Origin: Henckelia pumila
Taxonomy: Eukaryota; Streptophyta; Magnoliopsida; Lamiales; Gesneriaceae
DNA length: 64,000 nt
Assembly (NCBI RefSeq): GCF_033568475.1
Contig: NC_133122.1
Coordinates: 154,869,361-154,933,360 of the forward strand
Direction of reading: 5' to 3'
Shown here: piece by piece, positions 22,988 through 35,353 of the stretch
How positions within the stretch are numbered: position 1 is the stretch's first letter
Layout of the letters: every line of letters begins with the position of its first letter
Notes under the pieces: model-generated
The model's input: the letters and a program-made list of their open reading frames with translations, nothing else
The model's database searches: none
Told to the model about the DNA's origin: nothing
Position numbers and translations under genes: made by a program

Positions 22988-24155
22988 TCACCAGGGGAGT
23001 TATTTTTGTTTTGTATTTCATTTGTTGCATTTGTTTGTGTTTTATTTTGTAGTTTATGTGTATTCTGAAGCATTGAGGGCAATGCTTTAGATAAGTTTGG
23101 GGGTGTTTATTTATCATGTTTTGTGTTCATTCTGTTTGCATTCATTTGGTTTAGTTTTTTTTTGTGTTTTGTTCGTAATCATGCATATCATTTTTTTGTT
23201 GTTTGTGTTGACGATGCGATTTGAATGATGCATGTTAGCCAATGGTGATTGAGTTGAAAAGAAAAATTGTTTTTTGAAATTTTTTTTGCTTTTGATTGAA
23301 CATGAAAAGCTGTTGGTTGACTCGTAAATCATATTAAGCACGCATGTTAGACTAGTGTAGTGTAGCGATGTAATTGATGATGTTCGTGTTTGTTTGACCA
23401 TTTCACGACAATAGATGCTTGTTGATCATGATAGTGTTTTGGATTCTTGATAGTTGTTGGACATTGCATGCATGATTTTGGGCGTACCTTTAAAAAATTT
23501 TACTTTTGTTGTAAGTGTAAGTTAACTCCATCCGGGTTACGAGTGAGGGATTGAAATCCTAATCCATTTTTTTTTGACTAAGTATGCGGATTCCATGGGG
23601 TTACCAAAATTTTGAAATTTTAAAATAGCGATTCCATCCGGGCTTGGACAATGATTGAAATCCTAATCATTGCTCCATAGCTAAGTTTGCGGGTTAAATG
23701 AGATTGATGCTCCATTCGGGCTATAGACGAGGGGATTGAAATTCTAATCCTATCTTAGTTATAGCTAAGTCTGCGGGTAATTATTGGGACATAAGAAAAT
23801 TAATCGCAAAATCAAGAGGTATGTTTTGAATCTCAAGAAAGTGCATGTTTTTGTTTGGGAATTGTTGAGATGACAGAGTGATGGATTGTGATACTTGAAT
23901 TGACTTGTCATAGGTCGCTAAACATTCTTAGGATGGATTCTTTTGAAGTTTCATGAAACTGGAATAACATGGCACACACACACACGTTTACGTTCAACTG
24001 ACAGTGTATTGTGGACAATTGAAAGTTGTTTTGGTTTTTGAATTTGAAGTAGAGCTCGTCTGAGGCTATCTTGAACATAATTCATTTATACTTGTGTTAT
24101 TGCATTGTGTTTTTGCATGTCTTGCTCGAGGGCGAGCAAAGTTTAAGTATGGGGG
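22988..24155 (+). other. 3' non-coding region of outer Athila
   Basis: Holds a hairpin AGCATTGAGGGCAATGCT (23069-23086), a PPT-like ATAAGTTTGGGGGTG (23091-23105), a set of 'Pribnow-free' direct repeats (23526-23775, listed separately) and the terminal polypurine tract AAGTTTAAGTATGGGGG (about 24139-24155) next to the 3' LTR. No gene is seen. Confidence 0.7.
23526..23775 (+). repeat. three tandem copies of 'CCATCCGGGCT...GATTGAAATCC' unit
   Basis: Each unit has TCCATCCGGG or TCCATTCGGG, then GATTGAAATCCTAATC, then CTAAGTNTGCGG. Related copies occur at 51385-51585 (minus strand) and 63160-63305 (plus strand), always upstream of the 3' LTR of an Athila element. Confidence 0.8.
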
Positions 24156-25518
24156 TGTTGATAAGTGTGTTGTGTATACTTTATTTTGTGTCATTTTTAT
24201 ATTTATTTCGCATGCATTTATTTTATTTCATGTGTTTTAGTGGTATTTTTTTATGTGCATGTATTCTACTCTCCTGGTTGAATTTTGTAGGTTAATGGAA
24301 CTTTTAGGACCCAACTGAGCTACAGACGCACGCGCGGGTGAAACACTATCGCGCGCGTGCGCCATACAAAATTCCAGAAACATAAAAGTCAAGGCGCGCG
24401 CGCGCGAGATTCTTCCTCGCGCGGATGCAGAAGGAAGTTCCAGAAACACGAAAATGTACACGCTTGCGGGTGAGCAGTTATCTCGCGTGCGCGAGAAGGA
24501 TTTTGCAGCCTCTGTTTATTTAAACTGCGCGCGCGCGAGAAGCATACCAGGCACGCGCGCGAGATCGGGACCCCAATTGTGCAAGAATTTTTAGGTTGAA
24601 AAAGATTCTAATTAGCGCGGACCTATATATATAGAAGTTTTGTGATCTTTTTGAGGACTTTTGTCTTTTGATTACGCACGAAGGCTGAAGGCGGCTGCTT
24701 GAACACTTCTCCAGTTTTTCTTCTATTCTCGTATTTTCTAGTTTATGATTTTAGACTTGGTTTGATTAATTATGTTTATTAGTGAGTAGTAGTTTTTCTT
24801 CGATCAAGGCCACGTGATTGGACCAGAAAATTTATCTAGAAAACTTGATTTGTTTATTCGAGAATTTTCAGACTTGATTTTAATTTGTTGATTATCGAAT
24901 TTATATTTGTCTTGTGAATTTCCTGGCCAGTTATTTGCTTGCATTTTAATTGATTCCAATTTGACAGAGGAGGTTTCGATTTTTATCACTTCGATATTCA
25001 ACATATTGTAAAACCAACTAGAAATAGAATTTGGTTTCAATATGCGGTTTGGGTGTAAACTAAATTTTCACAGTTCGTCATGCATTCAAATTTGATTAGA
25101 ATTACGAAAGATTAATCCTTTAATATTTGAATAGGTTTGATTGTTCTAGAAATAGTCCTTTGAACAATTTAGGAAAATTCCCGTGAATTAAGATTAAATC
25201 TGATGTCTTAGATCGACTGCTTGTTACATGAATTGTCTGGTACCTACGTGTGTCCTTGATCGAGTTCTTTCCAATTTGAATTTTAATCTAAAACTTTCTG
25301 TTGCATTTTTATTGAGTTAAAATTTAATTGCAATTTAGTTTCTTAGTTAAAATCTAAAATCACTCATTTTTATTAGTCTAGATTAAGTAGGAATAATTAT
25401 ATTTCGGTAGTCATATTTATACAGTCCATGTGGGTTCAAAATCTAATTTTATTCACTATCTATAACTTGAACTGATACGCTTGCCAGTTGATTTTTATCA
25501 CACCAATTTTAGGGGTCA
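24156..25518 (+). repeat. 3' LTR of outer Athila
   Basis: Partner of 10925-12260, with GC-palindrome array at 24326-24570 and TATA-like CTATATATATAG near 24624. Confidence 0.92.
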
Positions 25519-25881
25519 ATTGTCTTAAACTACGTGAAACAATAGAAAAAGACAACGATAAAAGAAACCGTTGTCGTAGAACCCAAAAACCCGCTCATAG
25601 ACAATTGTTAATAAAAACCATTGTTGTAGGAAAAAAACCCGTTCATAGACAACTGTTAATTCGTAAGCCATAAAAAACCCGCTCATAGACAACGATTTTT
25701 TAAATCGTTGTCTTTGACACATATAAGACAACAGTTTTTTTAAAAAACCATTGTTTTTGTTCATTAAAAAAGGGTCAACAACAACGGTTTTAGTAAAAAC
25801 CGTTGTTAAATACCAAAATACAACAATTTTTAAAATAAACTGTTGTTTTTTAGGTGTTGTTGAAACCACAATTTGATATAG
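25519..25881 (-). mobile_element. CACTA element terminus with hairpin subterminal repeats
   Basis: The minus strand begins CACTATATCAAATTGTGG at 25881, a CACTA-type terminal inverted repeat. It is followed by about seven copies of a 30-bp motif, most of them self-complementary: ACAACGGTTTTAGTAAAAAC/CGTTGT and variants with CAATTGTT, CAACTGTT and CAACAGTT. Such subterminal arrays are the binding region for CACTA transposition proteins. The outer Athila inserted into this block, and the rest of the element would continue left of 10925 on the minus strand. Confidence 0.65.
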
Positions 25882-26640
25882 TGTTTACAATTGATGCTAT
25901 ATTGTGTGTTGTGCATTGCTGTTCTTGAGTAAGTTTGCAGGTTAGCTACGAAACAAAGTGAGACAGAAGAGAGTTCTTGAGAATCGAGTGAGTGATCTTT
26001 GTTGTTCTTCAACATATACTGTCATTACCTAAATGCTAGAACATTTCGTAGCTTTAGTATAGGGCTAACGTATTTGGTCCACATGGCATTTGTCATTTTT
26101 TTGCTCTGCCTCATTTGTTTTGAAATTCCATTGTGATGCATTTGTTGGTTGTTAGCCCGTGAGGCCGTGACCATGAGGATTGAATGTTGAACAGCTTGCT
26201 CATGATCTTAAATTCTTTGAATTGAAGTTACATTTTTCTGTATCGTCCTATTCGTGTTATATCTAATACGATAGCGGGAATCGTATCCATGCAATATATA
26301 TAGCTGTTGGGTCAATGTTGTGAAGTGTTCTATATTTTGAGTTATGCTGGTTTTATTATCTACATATTTGGACTCCGGGTGCCCACTACATGTTAGATAA
26401 TTTTCCTGAGTTGGGGCCATGAGTTATGGTTGTGAAGGCTGTGGCGGTCTGAGTTTCTTGTTTGAAACATGGTTCGACAAAATATTTGTGAAATGTTGGA
26501 TTAAAATAATGAACAATTTCTGGAATTATGCGTTTTTATTATTGATCAGAAGAAATCTTACCAGCACCAGAAACATTATCAAAATAATTGCATGAACTTT
26601 AAAGCTTCAGCCAGGACTAGAATACCACATGAATATATAT
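25882..26640. other. no gene recognised
   Basis: AT-rich DNA with only short, unrelated open frames on both strands. This should be sequence flanking the CACTA terminus. Confidence 0.5.
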
Positions 26641-26641
26641 G

Positions 26642-26647
<6 letters not shown>

Positions 26648-26702
<55 letters not shown>
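26648..26702. repeat. (TAA)n microsatellite
   Basis: About 18 consecutive trinucleotide repeats. Confidence 0.95.
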
Positions 26703-26705
<3 letters not shown>

Positions 26706-27359
26706 GATCAAGCAAATTTTAATGGATTACACAGTTCATTTAGATGGAATGTGGAAAATTTAAATGCCTTTGTGAAAGAAATTTTACAAATTACAAGTTT
26801 GTGATTAAAGAAGGTAAGTCCAAACGTTATTGCTTCATGTGGTCGTAAGACTTTTCGATCACTGAAGAATGACGATGGGAAGCCAAAGTGGAGTATGAAA
26901 CCTGAAGCGTAATCAATATATTTTAGAAACTTGATATTATAACCGTTATCATGAAAAACATGTGGCTGATGATAGAATATCTTGCAGATTAGAGAGAAAG
27001 ACAACTCAAGCAATTGCAAAGATTGAGAAAATGGAAGCAGGACAAGGAGAACAAAGAAGGCTGCAGCTTGAAAACTATATTTAGATTTGAGCATATATAT
27101 CATCGATCAACTTCCTTGATCTTGGATAACGTCGATATCTTGAATCTCTCGATGGCTTCTAGCAGTCCTCCAACTGGTAGGAAGGACACGGCTCCATATA
27201 ATTCATAAACCATTTAGATCCTACCTTAAATTCTGTCTGTAAAAGCTAGAGTTTTTTTTTTAATAAACAGCTGGAAAGCAGGTCATTTTCCCATAACCTT
27301 GCAAATCTCGGGAAACAACTATTGCAACATTTTAATTAGCAGGAATTGGTTTGCACCAT
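26703..27359. other. no gene recognised
   Basis: Contains a 131-codon minus-strand open frame (26708-27103) and a 64-codon plus-strand frame without known domains. An acceptor-like ATCTTGCAG at about 26987 (plus) is followed by a Lys/Glu-rich reading. I cannot assign a product. Confidence 0.35.
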
Positions 27360-27899
27360 AGGTACAATCTAACTAAATACTGAATGCTAAACCTATATAT
27401 TGTAAATCATAGAATTATATGTTACTTGTTTAATATAAATTATGACAATCATTTCTAATCTCTCTTCAGCCTGCAGCTCTGGTTCAGGCCAAATCAAGCC
27501 TGAAAATAATCCTCCTCTGATCTCAATTAAATCATGAAAATAGAAAACTCGAACGTAAAAACATTCATAGCACAATGAAACATCATAAACTACTAAAACA
27601 TGTCGTTAAAGTAGTTCTAGAGTTGTACAATATCCTATCTATTAGAACATGCATTGATTCTAAGTTCTACAAACCAAAATACAACAAGTACAATGAGTTC
27701 GAAATCCAAGTTCGACTTCTAAACCAAGCTCTCACTTCTATTGTCACAATCCCAATCTAGACATGCTGCCTTTGACTCGAACCTGCCCAACCTGTTGTCA
27801 AGCCCACATATAAAACAAGACAACATCCGGATAACTCCGGTGAGAATAAAATTTCCAATAAAAGAGACATAACATATAATTCATTTAATATATCAAATA

Positions 27900-27962
<63 letters not shown>

Positions 27963-29341
27963 ACAAGACAAGCAATCCATGCAATCTAAAATCATTTCCA
28001 ATACTCAAATCTTAACAACATGATTCAAGATGCAATACAATGTAATGCATGTCTTTAATATTGGGTTCTCATATCTTATAAATCAAAGGAAACAGTTCTC
28101 TTCTCTGTTTGGGATCCCAAGGACAAGATATTACACAACACACCGACTCTCCCGATCAAGGTGGAAGGTGTATATTTCAATCCTCTAGACTCTGAGGCAT
28201 CCATAGAGAGTTGATCGACAATTGGTAGTAATTCGCCCCCAATGCCACTCGACTATAATCCCCAGAACTTCTAATTCTTTTGGGCCTCTGTGCCGTCTAA
28301 AAAAAGATAATAGGCTCAATATGAATGCAAGTTCAATTCAGAAAACAAACAAACATATACTTCAAGTGAAATGCAAGTATGTGATTTCTTCGGAACACTC
28401 GAATCAAGTCGGATTCGAGTAACTCGTTCCATTCAAGTCTAAGTCGTCTCTTACCTCTTCTTTGATTTGACGTAGCTTCCAGTCTTGATCAAGCTACAAC
28501 AATAAGAATCTCCAAATCAAAATTATATTCTAAACAAAATCCGACGATGAAGGTAACTCAATACCAAACCTCGATCAACTCTTCGACGATTCGAATTCTG
28601 TCAATTCTGAACTCCACAATCTTCAGTCAAATCTGTACGGACATACAAAAACATTCAATATCATTCCATTCAATTCAAAACCATTCAAAATCTTAATTCC
28701 AACTCCTAAATCCAAAAATATCAAACCGGCGGAATAACGGCTATAATCTGATCAACCGAAAACCATAGACAGCAGCATATCGATCCAAAAAACTCATAAC
28801 AACAACAATTCAACCAAATCAACACAATACCAACAAATCTAAAAACCCAAACTTTCGATTTATGCTTCCAAAATTCCTAACAAAAAAGAACGACGTTCTT
28901 TTTCCGATACGATCTATCTTAGCTCAAGAACAACATATCCGAATTTAAACAATTTTTGAAAACATCCCAAAATCAAAGTATACTGGATCGAAGAAAAACT
29001 TACGGTAGAATGGATCTCTCGCAGCTGTGATCGCGAATATGCCTTCAGAATGGATTTCTATCGGACGGATCGAGCTCGGAATGAAATCTGGAAGCTAAAA
29101 GGGGCGTCCATGGCGGTTTGGAGAAGAAGGAGGCATGAAGGAGAGAAGTAATGGAGTGAAGAAGAAGTCAAAGGGCTTATAAATATCTATTAAAGTCAAT
29201 ATTTGCACTTTAGTCCCTGAATTCTTAAAAAATTACAGTTTAGTCCCTTATCGAATAACAATTAAATCCTCGAATTTCTTAATCTCTAATATCAATCTTA
29301 ATCTCCTAAAATCTCTATTAGGCTAATTTTGGGGCGTTACA
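27360..29341 (-). repeat. 3' LTR of Tekay-like gypsy (far end approximate)
   Basis: Starts TGTAACGCCCC right after the polypurine tract. It shares a long homologous block with the solo LTR at 54772-56668 and the LTR piece at 50117-51378, including a GGTATAAGATGAC-type core and TCGAATCCGACTTGATTCGA. A (TA)n run lies inside it at 27903-27960. Confidence 0.75.
27903..27960. repeat. (TA)n microsatellite in LTR
   Basis: Nearly 60 bp of perfect TA dinucleotides. Confidence 0.95.
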
Positions 29342-29355
29342 ATTCTCTCCCTCTA
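29342..29355 (-). other. polypurine tract of Tekay-like gypsy
   Basis: The minus strand reads TTAGAGGGAGAGAAT immediately before the LTR start. Confidence 0.85.
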
Positions 29356-32300
29356 AGAACTGATTTCGTCCTCGAAATCGAATAATATTCAATCTCAAAA
29401 GCTAAGGGATAAAACCCAAAACTGCAAGAGAATTTATCTCTCAGAATTAGTCCAAAAAAACGTTGTCTCAAATCGGACACTGTTTCCCAAATCTCTTCTT
29501 CAAATCCGTAACGGCTCAACTGTACTAATACAAATTGAATCGGTTTGTTTCGGATCTGCTTCTCTGTCCGGTCAAAACTCTGAATCAGTCATCTCAAGCA
29601 ATTCGGTAACTCGTCAAATTCTGGTCTCATCAATGATAGAACATAAGAAAATCAGGTTGGCTAATTCAGTAACACGGATCTGGCGATAATCCTCAATTAA
29701 AGACGGAAATCACCTCGTGAAAACCAGAAAGATACGCTTCATCACAAGTCTGTAGGCAAGATCGCCTATCATCTAGTGGGATTCAATCAATCTTAGCGAC
29801 GATTTCTCTCTCTTCTCATATCTGACAAAGCTTTTGGAAGGCGAAATCTTCAGAGAAAACCGATCTTTCCGACCAAAATACGGAAGTCTGAATCCAAAAT
29901 TCGAATACTTTGTGTATCTGTTATGTGCTGTCTTCATTCTCGTCTGGAAAATCTTCATCAGTCCATCCAAACTTTGAATAATCTGGTCCCAATTCTGGGA
30001 ACTCAAAAAAATTATCACAATTCTAATGAGATTCTCATTTCTGTTCATACAACTCATCGAAAAGAAAGCCATCAAGCTAGTCATCTGATAGCTGTTGTTG
30101 TACAAGATTTTCACAGGAGTTAGCGACACTCGTCAGCTAGTGCCAGAATCAAGCACCATATTCCAGATCTCCTCCTCCCGGGATCAGGGAGTTTTATATC
30201 TTCCTCTCGTTCGAACCATGGACCTTCAGGATCGGTACCATGATTTACCAAGTCTGATAAATAATTGAGCTTAAGAGATGGCATGGACCGCTCACCCTCA
30301 CCTAGCCCAATCAAGCTATTTAGATATTGGGCCGGCCCAGCACTACAGCTCGCCAAAGCCTCTAAATCCAATTCGTCTGTTCTGACTGTCCGTCATTTTG
30401 AGGATAATAACTGTACTCAGATGTACTCGAATAACAAAAGTCTTTTCGAAGATTATGCCAGATGAAAGGGTAAATCAAAGATCTCTGTCAGAATGACCAA
30501 ATCCGGCAATCAAACAATCTGGCAAAATTTTGACAGAATATCTATAATCTGATCACGTTTGAGAATCATTCTGTAGGGAATATAGTAGCAGATTCATCAA
30601 TCGGTCAATCATAACAGATAGTACCTCAAACTCAGACTGCTCAGTAGTTTCATGACGAATCCATCGAAGCACGATCTCTATCCCATTTTGAACATGAATA
30701 AACTGTACTACAGACCATCGGGCCGTTCTCTCTCTGCTATCAATTGCAGACAGTTTAGAACATCGAAAACATATCTCGAACATTGTTCTTCGTCTGCTTC
30801 TACCAGAACTGACTTTTAAATCATCGTAAACCTTTCGATCATCTGAAAGAATACTGAATAAACTGTAATGTGCCAATATCAAGATACATTGTCTCCATCA
30901 GAAACATCAGGCACAACAATATGCTTAATCTCAAATAACGCATACACACCAACCTGAATCTCAGGCTGGTTCAGTTCTGACTTTTCTTCATCAAATACTG
31001 ATAAGTCTAATCAAGTTTCTGTACGATATCGATCTTCTCAAACAATTCTGATTCGGCTCGGAAGCAAAATTCTGATAGACCTCCTATCTGCTTCAAATTC
31101 TAACTCGGAAGCGCAGTATTAATCAATCAAGAAAAATACCGATAGTAGATAAAATAAGAACGGATCTTTCGGCTCAGAGCATCAGCTGTTGCATTCAATT
31201 CTCCGGATAGACATAGATTCCCAATCAAAAATTCCTCAGTATCTCTAATCATCTTCTCTTTCTCATATTCTGTTCATACGGCGAAACTAGTACTACAACT
31301 TCCAAGATCAAGAAAGATTACAAAAATCTCCTCATAAGAAATAGATGTCAGATCTTCTAATCAATAAGATCGCTGCGAGCTCAAAATCCAGAATCAGACA
31401 TTGAGTCTCGAGCGTCTTCAGCTGTCTCGATGCTCAAGCTAATAAGTGATTCTTTTGAACAAGAATATACCTCAAATCTCAATAAGAAGAAGTGCAATGC
31501 ACTGAAGATCATCAGTATAGAAAGAATAAATAACGCTGAATGCTGATCAATCTCTTCTTCGAATCAATAAGAACTGTTCTCAAGATTAAGTCCAAATAGA
31601 AAATACCTTCTTCTGAGTGATCGAATTCACAAACGATAAGAATTCCTCACTAAATTTGCGATAGAAACCCATAATCTTCAAATTTCAGGTAAGGACGTTG
31701 AAATAATAGCATGTAACTGCTCGACATGCAAATCTGTAAACAATTCTCTGAAAGATCAGTACGACTCTTCGACTGGACAAGAAAATCCATCGATGCAAAT
31801 ACTCACGAATTCATCTAAAAATCTCTAGAAGATTCGGCTTCCAAAATTCATAATCACTGCAGGAGCGTCTGCCAAATCAAACGACATGACAAAATTCAAA
31901 GAGGTCGTACCTTGATCTGAGTGCGGTCTAAGGAACACTTCCTCTCAATTCTCAACTGCGATGTCCTGATCTCAAGTCAAAGTTATCTTCGATCTGACGA
32001 ATCAGAGGCAATCCGAGAATCTCATCCGGATCAACGTCGGCACACTCTGTAACCACTGGTATATCAACCAATTCGGGTTACAATTCAGGACATCAACTGC
32101 AGCATCAAGAATCCTCCGCACAATCCTGTAACAAACGGTTCATCTATAGAACAAATACCAAAGAATTCCTTAACTCGATAATTCTTACCAGAGGATTTCA
32201 ACTCGTCTATTGAATCGAGGTTGAATCTGACAAATTTCTGAAAATATTCCTCGGTTGCCCTGTCTTAGGTAAAACAACTCAACGGATAATAAAATTAGAA

Positions 32301-32867
32301 ATCCGATAACCTAAGTATCATACTATCCAGTTCAATCCAATTCCCATTAAATCAATGAATTGCGTCTAAGTAACCCAAAAGTTCAACAAAAAGGGAATGC
32401 ATCAACCTAAATTCCTCAAAAAGAAATAAGGGGACTCACCCAATTCTATCAGTCAAAAAAAGCAGAAAAACCAAAATTCATACGGTTACCTATTAAGTCA
32501 TCCTCATGTGCAGCTCTAGTCTGCGGATCCTTGTTAAGAGCAAAGACTAACGTCTGAGACATCGGAGGTTGATTCAAACTCGGATAACCTCCAGGTCGAA
32601 TCTGCTGCGGTGGCTTAAAGGAATGAACCACAGAAGCTTGCCGCCCCTGCTGAACCATCGGTTTAAAAGAATTACCTGACCAAGATCCAACGGTATTACG
32701 CTGAGGACATCTCCTAGCATAGTGTCCTGTCTGATGGCAGATATTGCAACTACCATAAATTCGCAGACAATGCTCGCTGAGGTGTCGACCTCCATAATTA
32801 TTGCAAAACATTCCTGAGGATCCAGAACTCTGTCCTGAACCAAATTGTGTCGACCTCCACAACTGAC
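29356..32867 (-). pseudogene. Tekay-like gag-pol relic
   Basis: From the 5' side: CCHC knuckle NICHQTGHYARRCP (about 32720-32770) preceded by a partial second one (CNNYGGRHLSEHC). A gag-protease linker holds LVFALNKDPQTRAAHEDD. RT relic near 31940-31985 reads LDLRSGH (family IDLRSGYHQLR) and near 31810 FLDEFV...CIDGF (family FLDEFVIVFIDDILVYS; the catalytic Asp-Asp is lost). The integrase zinc region CFRCSKLSAID and VLSVMIDRLMN lie near 30600-30790. Integrase STVIILKMTDSQN (family STAYHPQTDGQSE) is near 30390. YNNSYQMTSLMAFF and the post-integrase segment run from 30129 to 29773. Dozens of stops and shifts are present. Confidence 0.8.
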
Positions 32868-35069
32868 CGCCGCTTATACACCGCAACAAAATGGAGTAGC
32901 TGAGCAGAAGAACAGAACCATTATGAATATGGTACGCAACATGCTTTTTGCAAATAAAATTACAAAAACCTTCTGGCCTGAAGCAGTCAATTGGACCATA
33001 CATGTCCTGAATCGAAGTCCGACACTTTCTGTTAAATATCGGACTCCAGAAGAAGCATGGAGCAGAACCAAGCCCTCAGTTGAGTATTTTCGTGTTTTTG
33101 GTTGCATTTCTCATGTTCATGTATCGGATTAAAAAAAAACTAAATTAGATGATAAGAGCATGAACTCTATATTGTTGGGGGTTAGTGAGGAGTCAAAGGC
33201 TTATAGACTTTATGATCCAAACTCAAAGAAAATTATAGTAAGCAGGGATGTTGTGTTTGAAGAAGATAAGGCTTGGGATTGAGATCAGAAGTATGAAAAT
33301 GCAAGTGTGTGTGACTTGACATGGGGAGATCAAGAAAATGGTGTAGCTGAATCTGATGAAGGTGAAGAGGCAAGTGAACTTGAAGTTGATGCAGATGTAG
33401 TGAATTCTTCCTCGGATGTTCCAACTGGAGATGATATTCCTGTTACAAATGAAGGAAGAAATAGGGTTCCATCAGCTTGGATGAAGGATTATGAGACTGG
33501 AGAAGGGCTTTCCAAAGACGAAAATGAAGCTTATCTTGTGATGTCTGCAGCTGATGATCCTGTGCTGTTTGACGAAGCTGTTAAAAATGAAAATTGGAGG
33601 AGAGCAATGGATGAGGAGATGGAAGCAATACAAAAAAATAATACATGGGAGTTGACAACATTGCCACAGGGAGCAAAAAAGATAGGAGTAAAGTGGGTGT
33701 ATAAGACCAAGTTTAATGAGAGTGGAGAGGTGGATATATACAAGGCTCGTCTTGTAGTGAAGGGTATTCACAACAGTATGGAGTAGATTACGATGAGGTA
33801 TTTGCACCGGTTGCGCGTATGGAAACAATTAGGCTGGTTATGGCATTTTCAGCTCAACGAGGATGGACTATCTACCAACTGGATGTGAAATCTGCTTTTT
33901 TGCATGGTGAATTATCTGAGAATGTCTTTGTCGAGCAGCCAAGTGGTTATGTTCAGCAGGGAAATGAGGGAAAAATGTATAAACTGAAAAAAGCACTTTA
34001 TGGGCTTAAACAAGCTCCATGTGCTTGGTATAGCCGAATTAATGCTTATTGCAGCAAGGAAGGTTTTAAGAAATGCGATTATGAACATACCTTTTTCATT
34101 AAAAGGCAAGAAGAGAATGTGGTAATTGTCTGCTTATACGTGGATGATCTTATTGTTGGTAATGATGAGAAGCTGTTGATCGAGTTCAGAGATTCCATGA
34201 AAAATGAATTTGACATGACAGATCTTGGGAGGATGAGGTACTTTCTTGATCTTAAAGTTTTGCAAACGTCTAATGGAATTTTTATTAGTCAAACTAAGTA
34301 TGCATCAGAAGTGTTGAAACGTTTTGGAATGGATAAAAGTAATTATGTCCATAATCCAATTGTTACTGGATTTAAGCCTGGGAAGGATGCAGGTGGAGTT
34401 GCTGTGGATAAAACATATTACAAGAAAGTTGTTGGCAGTCTCATGTATCTTACTACAACACGATCGGATATGATGTTTGTGGTAAGTCTTGCTAGTAGAT
34501 ATATGGAAAATCCGACTCAGTTACATTTGCAAGTGGTGAAACGAGTTTTGAGATACTTAAAGGGCACTACTGAGTTCAGAATTTTCTACCAGAAGGGAGG
34601 AGGTGATGGACTTGTCGCTTATACTGATAGTGATTATGCTGGAGATATAGAAGATAGAAAGAGTACTTCAGGTTATGTATTCTTATTAAGCTCAGGGGCA
34701 GTCTCATGGTCTTCCAAAAAGCAACCAGCAGTTAGTTTGTCTACTACAGAGGCTGAGTTTATCACTGCATCATCTTGTGCTTGTCAAGCAATTTGGTTAA
34801 GAAGGGTGCTGTCAAAATTGGACCAAAGTCATGAGAAATTAACCACTATTTTTTGTGATAGCAGCTTAGCAATCAAGCTTTCGAAGAATGCAGTAATGCA
34901 CGGTCGCAACAAACACATTGATGTACGTTTCCATTTTATTCGAGAGTTAACAAAGGGAGGCAGTGTTGAAATGGTGCATTGTGATTCACAAGATCAAGTG
35001 GCAGATGTGATGACCAAACCTCTTAAAGTGGATCAGTTTTGCAAGCTGAAAAAACTCATGGGTGTTTGA
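32868..35069 (+). pseudogene. copia pol: integrase C-term, RT, RNase H
   Basis: Integrase C-terminal part: AAYTPQQNGVAEQKNRTIMN, then TPEEAWSRTKPSVEYFRVFG. In-frame stops occur at 33130-33132 and about 33281, and a frameshift near 33770. From 33819 the RT-RNase H is open for 416 codons: LDVKSAFLHGELSENVFVEQ, YGLKQAPCAWYSRI, CLYVDDLIVG (intact YVDD), GSLMYLTTTRSDMMFVV, then RNase H with TDSDYAGDIEDRKSTSGYVF, STTEAEFITASS and VADVMTKPLK. This is one of the better preserved pol segments in the window. Confidence 0.92.
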
Positions 35070-35104
35070 CCAGAAGCTCATATAAACTGAATGCTAGAGC
35101 ATTT

Positions 35105-35120
35105 AGTTTAAGGGAGGAAT
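35105..35120 (+). other. polypurine tract
   Basis: AGTTTAAGGGAGGAAT immediately before the LTR. Confidence 0.85.
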
Positions 35121-35353
35121 TGTTGGGATTTTCTTCAAATAAATTAGTCTATTTATTTGGTAGTTCAGTTAATAAATCCCGTTTCTCTAGGAACACTTAA
35201 CTGTTAGACTTATTCAAAAATTGTTGGAGTAGTGGACTTCATTTCTTTCTATTTTCTGTTGCTGTACGACTTTATAAAGCCATTTTTCCTCATTCAATAA
35301 AGAAATAAGTCCCAATTTCTCGTCTTTTCTTTTCTTTTGTCTCTCTGTCAACA
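35121..35353 (+). repeat. copia 3' LTR
   Basis: TGTTGGGATTTT...TGTCAACA, 233 bp. Contains a TATA-like TTTATAAAG and AATAAAG polyadenylation-like signal. No partner LTR is in the window. Confidence 0.8.

Larger units (their letters stand above)
10925..25518 (+). mobile_element. outer Athila-type Ty3/gypsy element, pol-deleted
   Basis: Direct LTRs at 10925-12260 and 24156-25518 both start TGTTGATAAG and end GGTCA. They are flanked by AGTGT and ATTGT (4 of 5 positions match, a decayed TSD). A tRNA-Asp-type PBS follows the 5' LTR, then gag and protease. The protease is interrupted by a nested element (14371-20935) and resumes. RT, RNase H and integrase are missing. The 3' part has the conserved Athila post-pol motif, a GC-palindrome array, an env-position ORF, a repeat-rich non-coding region and a polypurine tract. 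LTR divergence looks higher than in the nested element, consistent with the order of insertion. Confidence 0.92.
27360..32867 (-). mobile_element. decayed Ty3/gypsy element, Tekay/Del-like, 5' truncated
   Basis: The minus strand has gag zinc knuckle and protease linker (about 32450-32860), RT relics (about 31700-31990), integrase relics (about 29770-30900), a polypurine tract and a 3' LTR starting TGTAACGCCCC at 29341. This is Ty3/gypsy order. The post-integrase segment FQTRMKTAHNRYTKYSN and KDRFSLKISPSK is the pattern of Tekay/Del-type chromoviruses. The 5' end is cut where a copia fragment begins at about 32868. The LTR's far end is estimated from a related solo LTR and is uncertain by about 100 bp. 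Confidence 0.8.
32868..35353 (+). mobile_element. 5'-truncated Ty1/copia element (integrase to 3' LTR)
   Basis: Starts abruptly in integrase at the junction with the Tekay-like gag, and continues through RT, RNase H, polypurine tract and a 233-bp 3' LTR. No 5' LTR, gag or protease is present. The join therefore reflects either a truncating deletion or recombination between the two elements. Confidence 0.88.

Noticed and set aside
30120..30371. SINE-like insertion in the Tekay-like integrase
   Set aside because: A box-B-like GGTTCGAAC is present, and the segment breaks integrase homology, but there is no convincing box A, tail or TSD.
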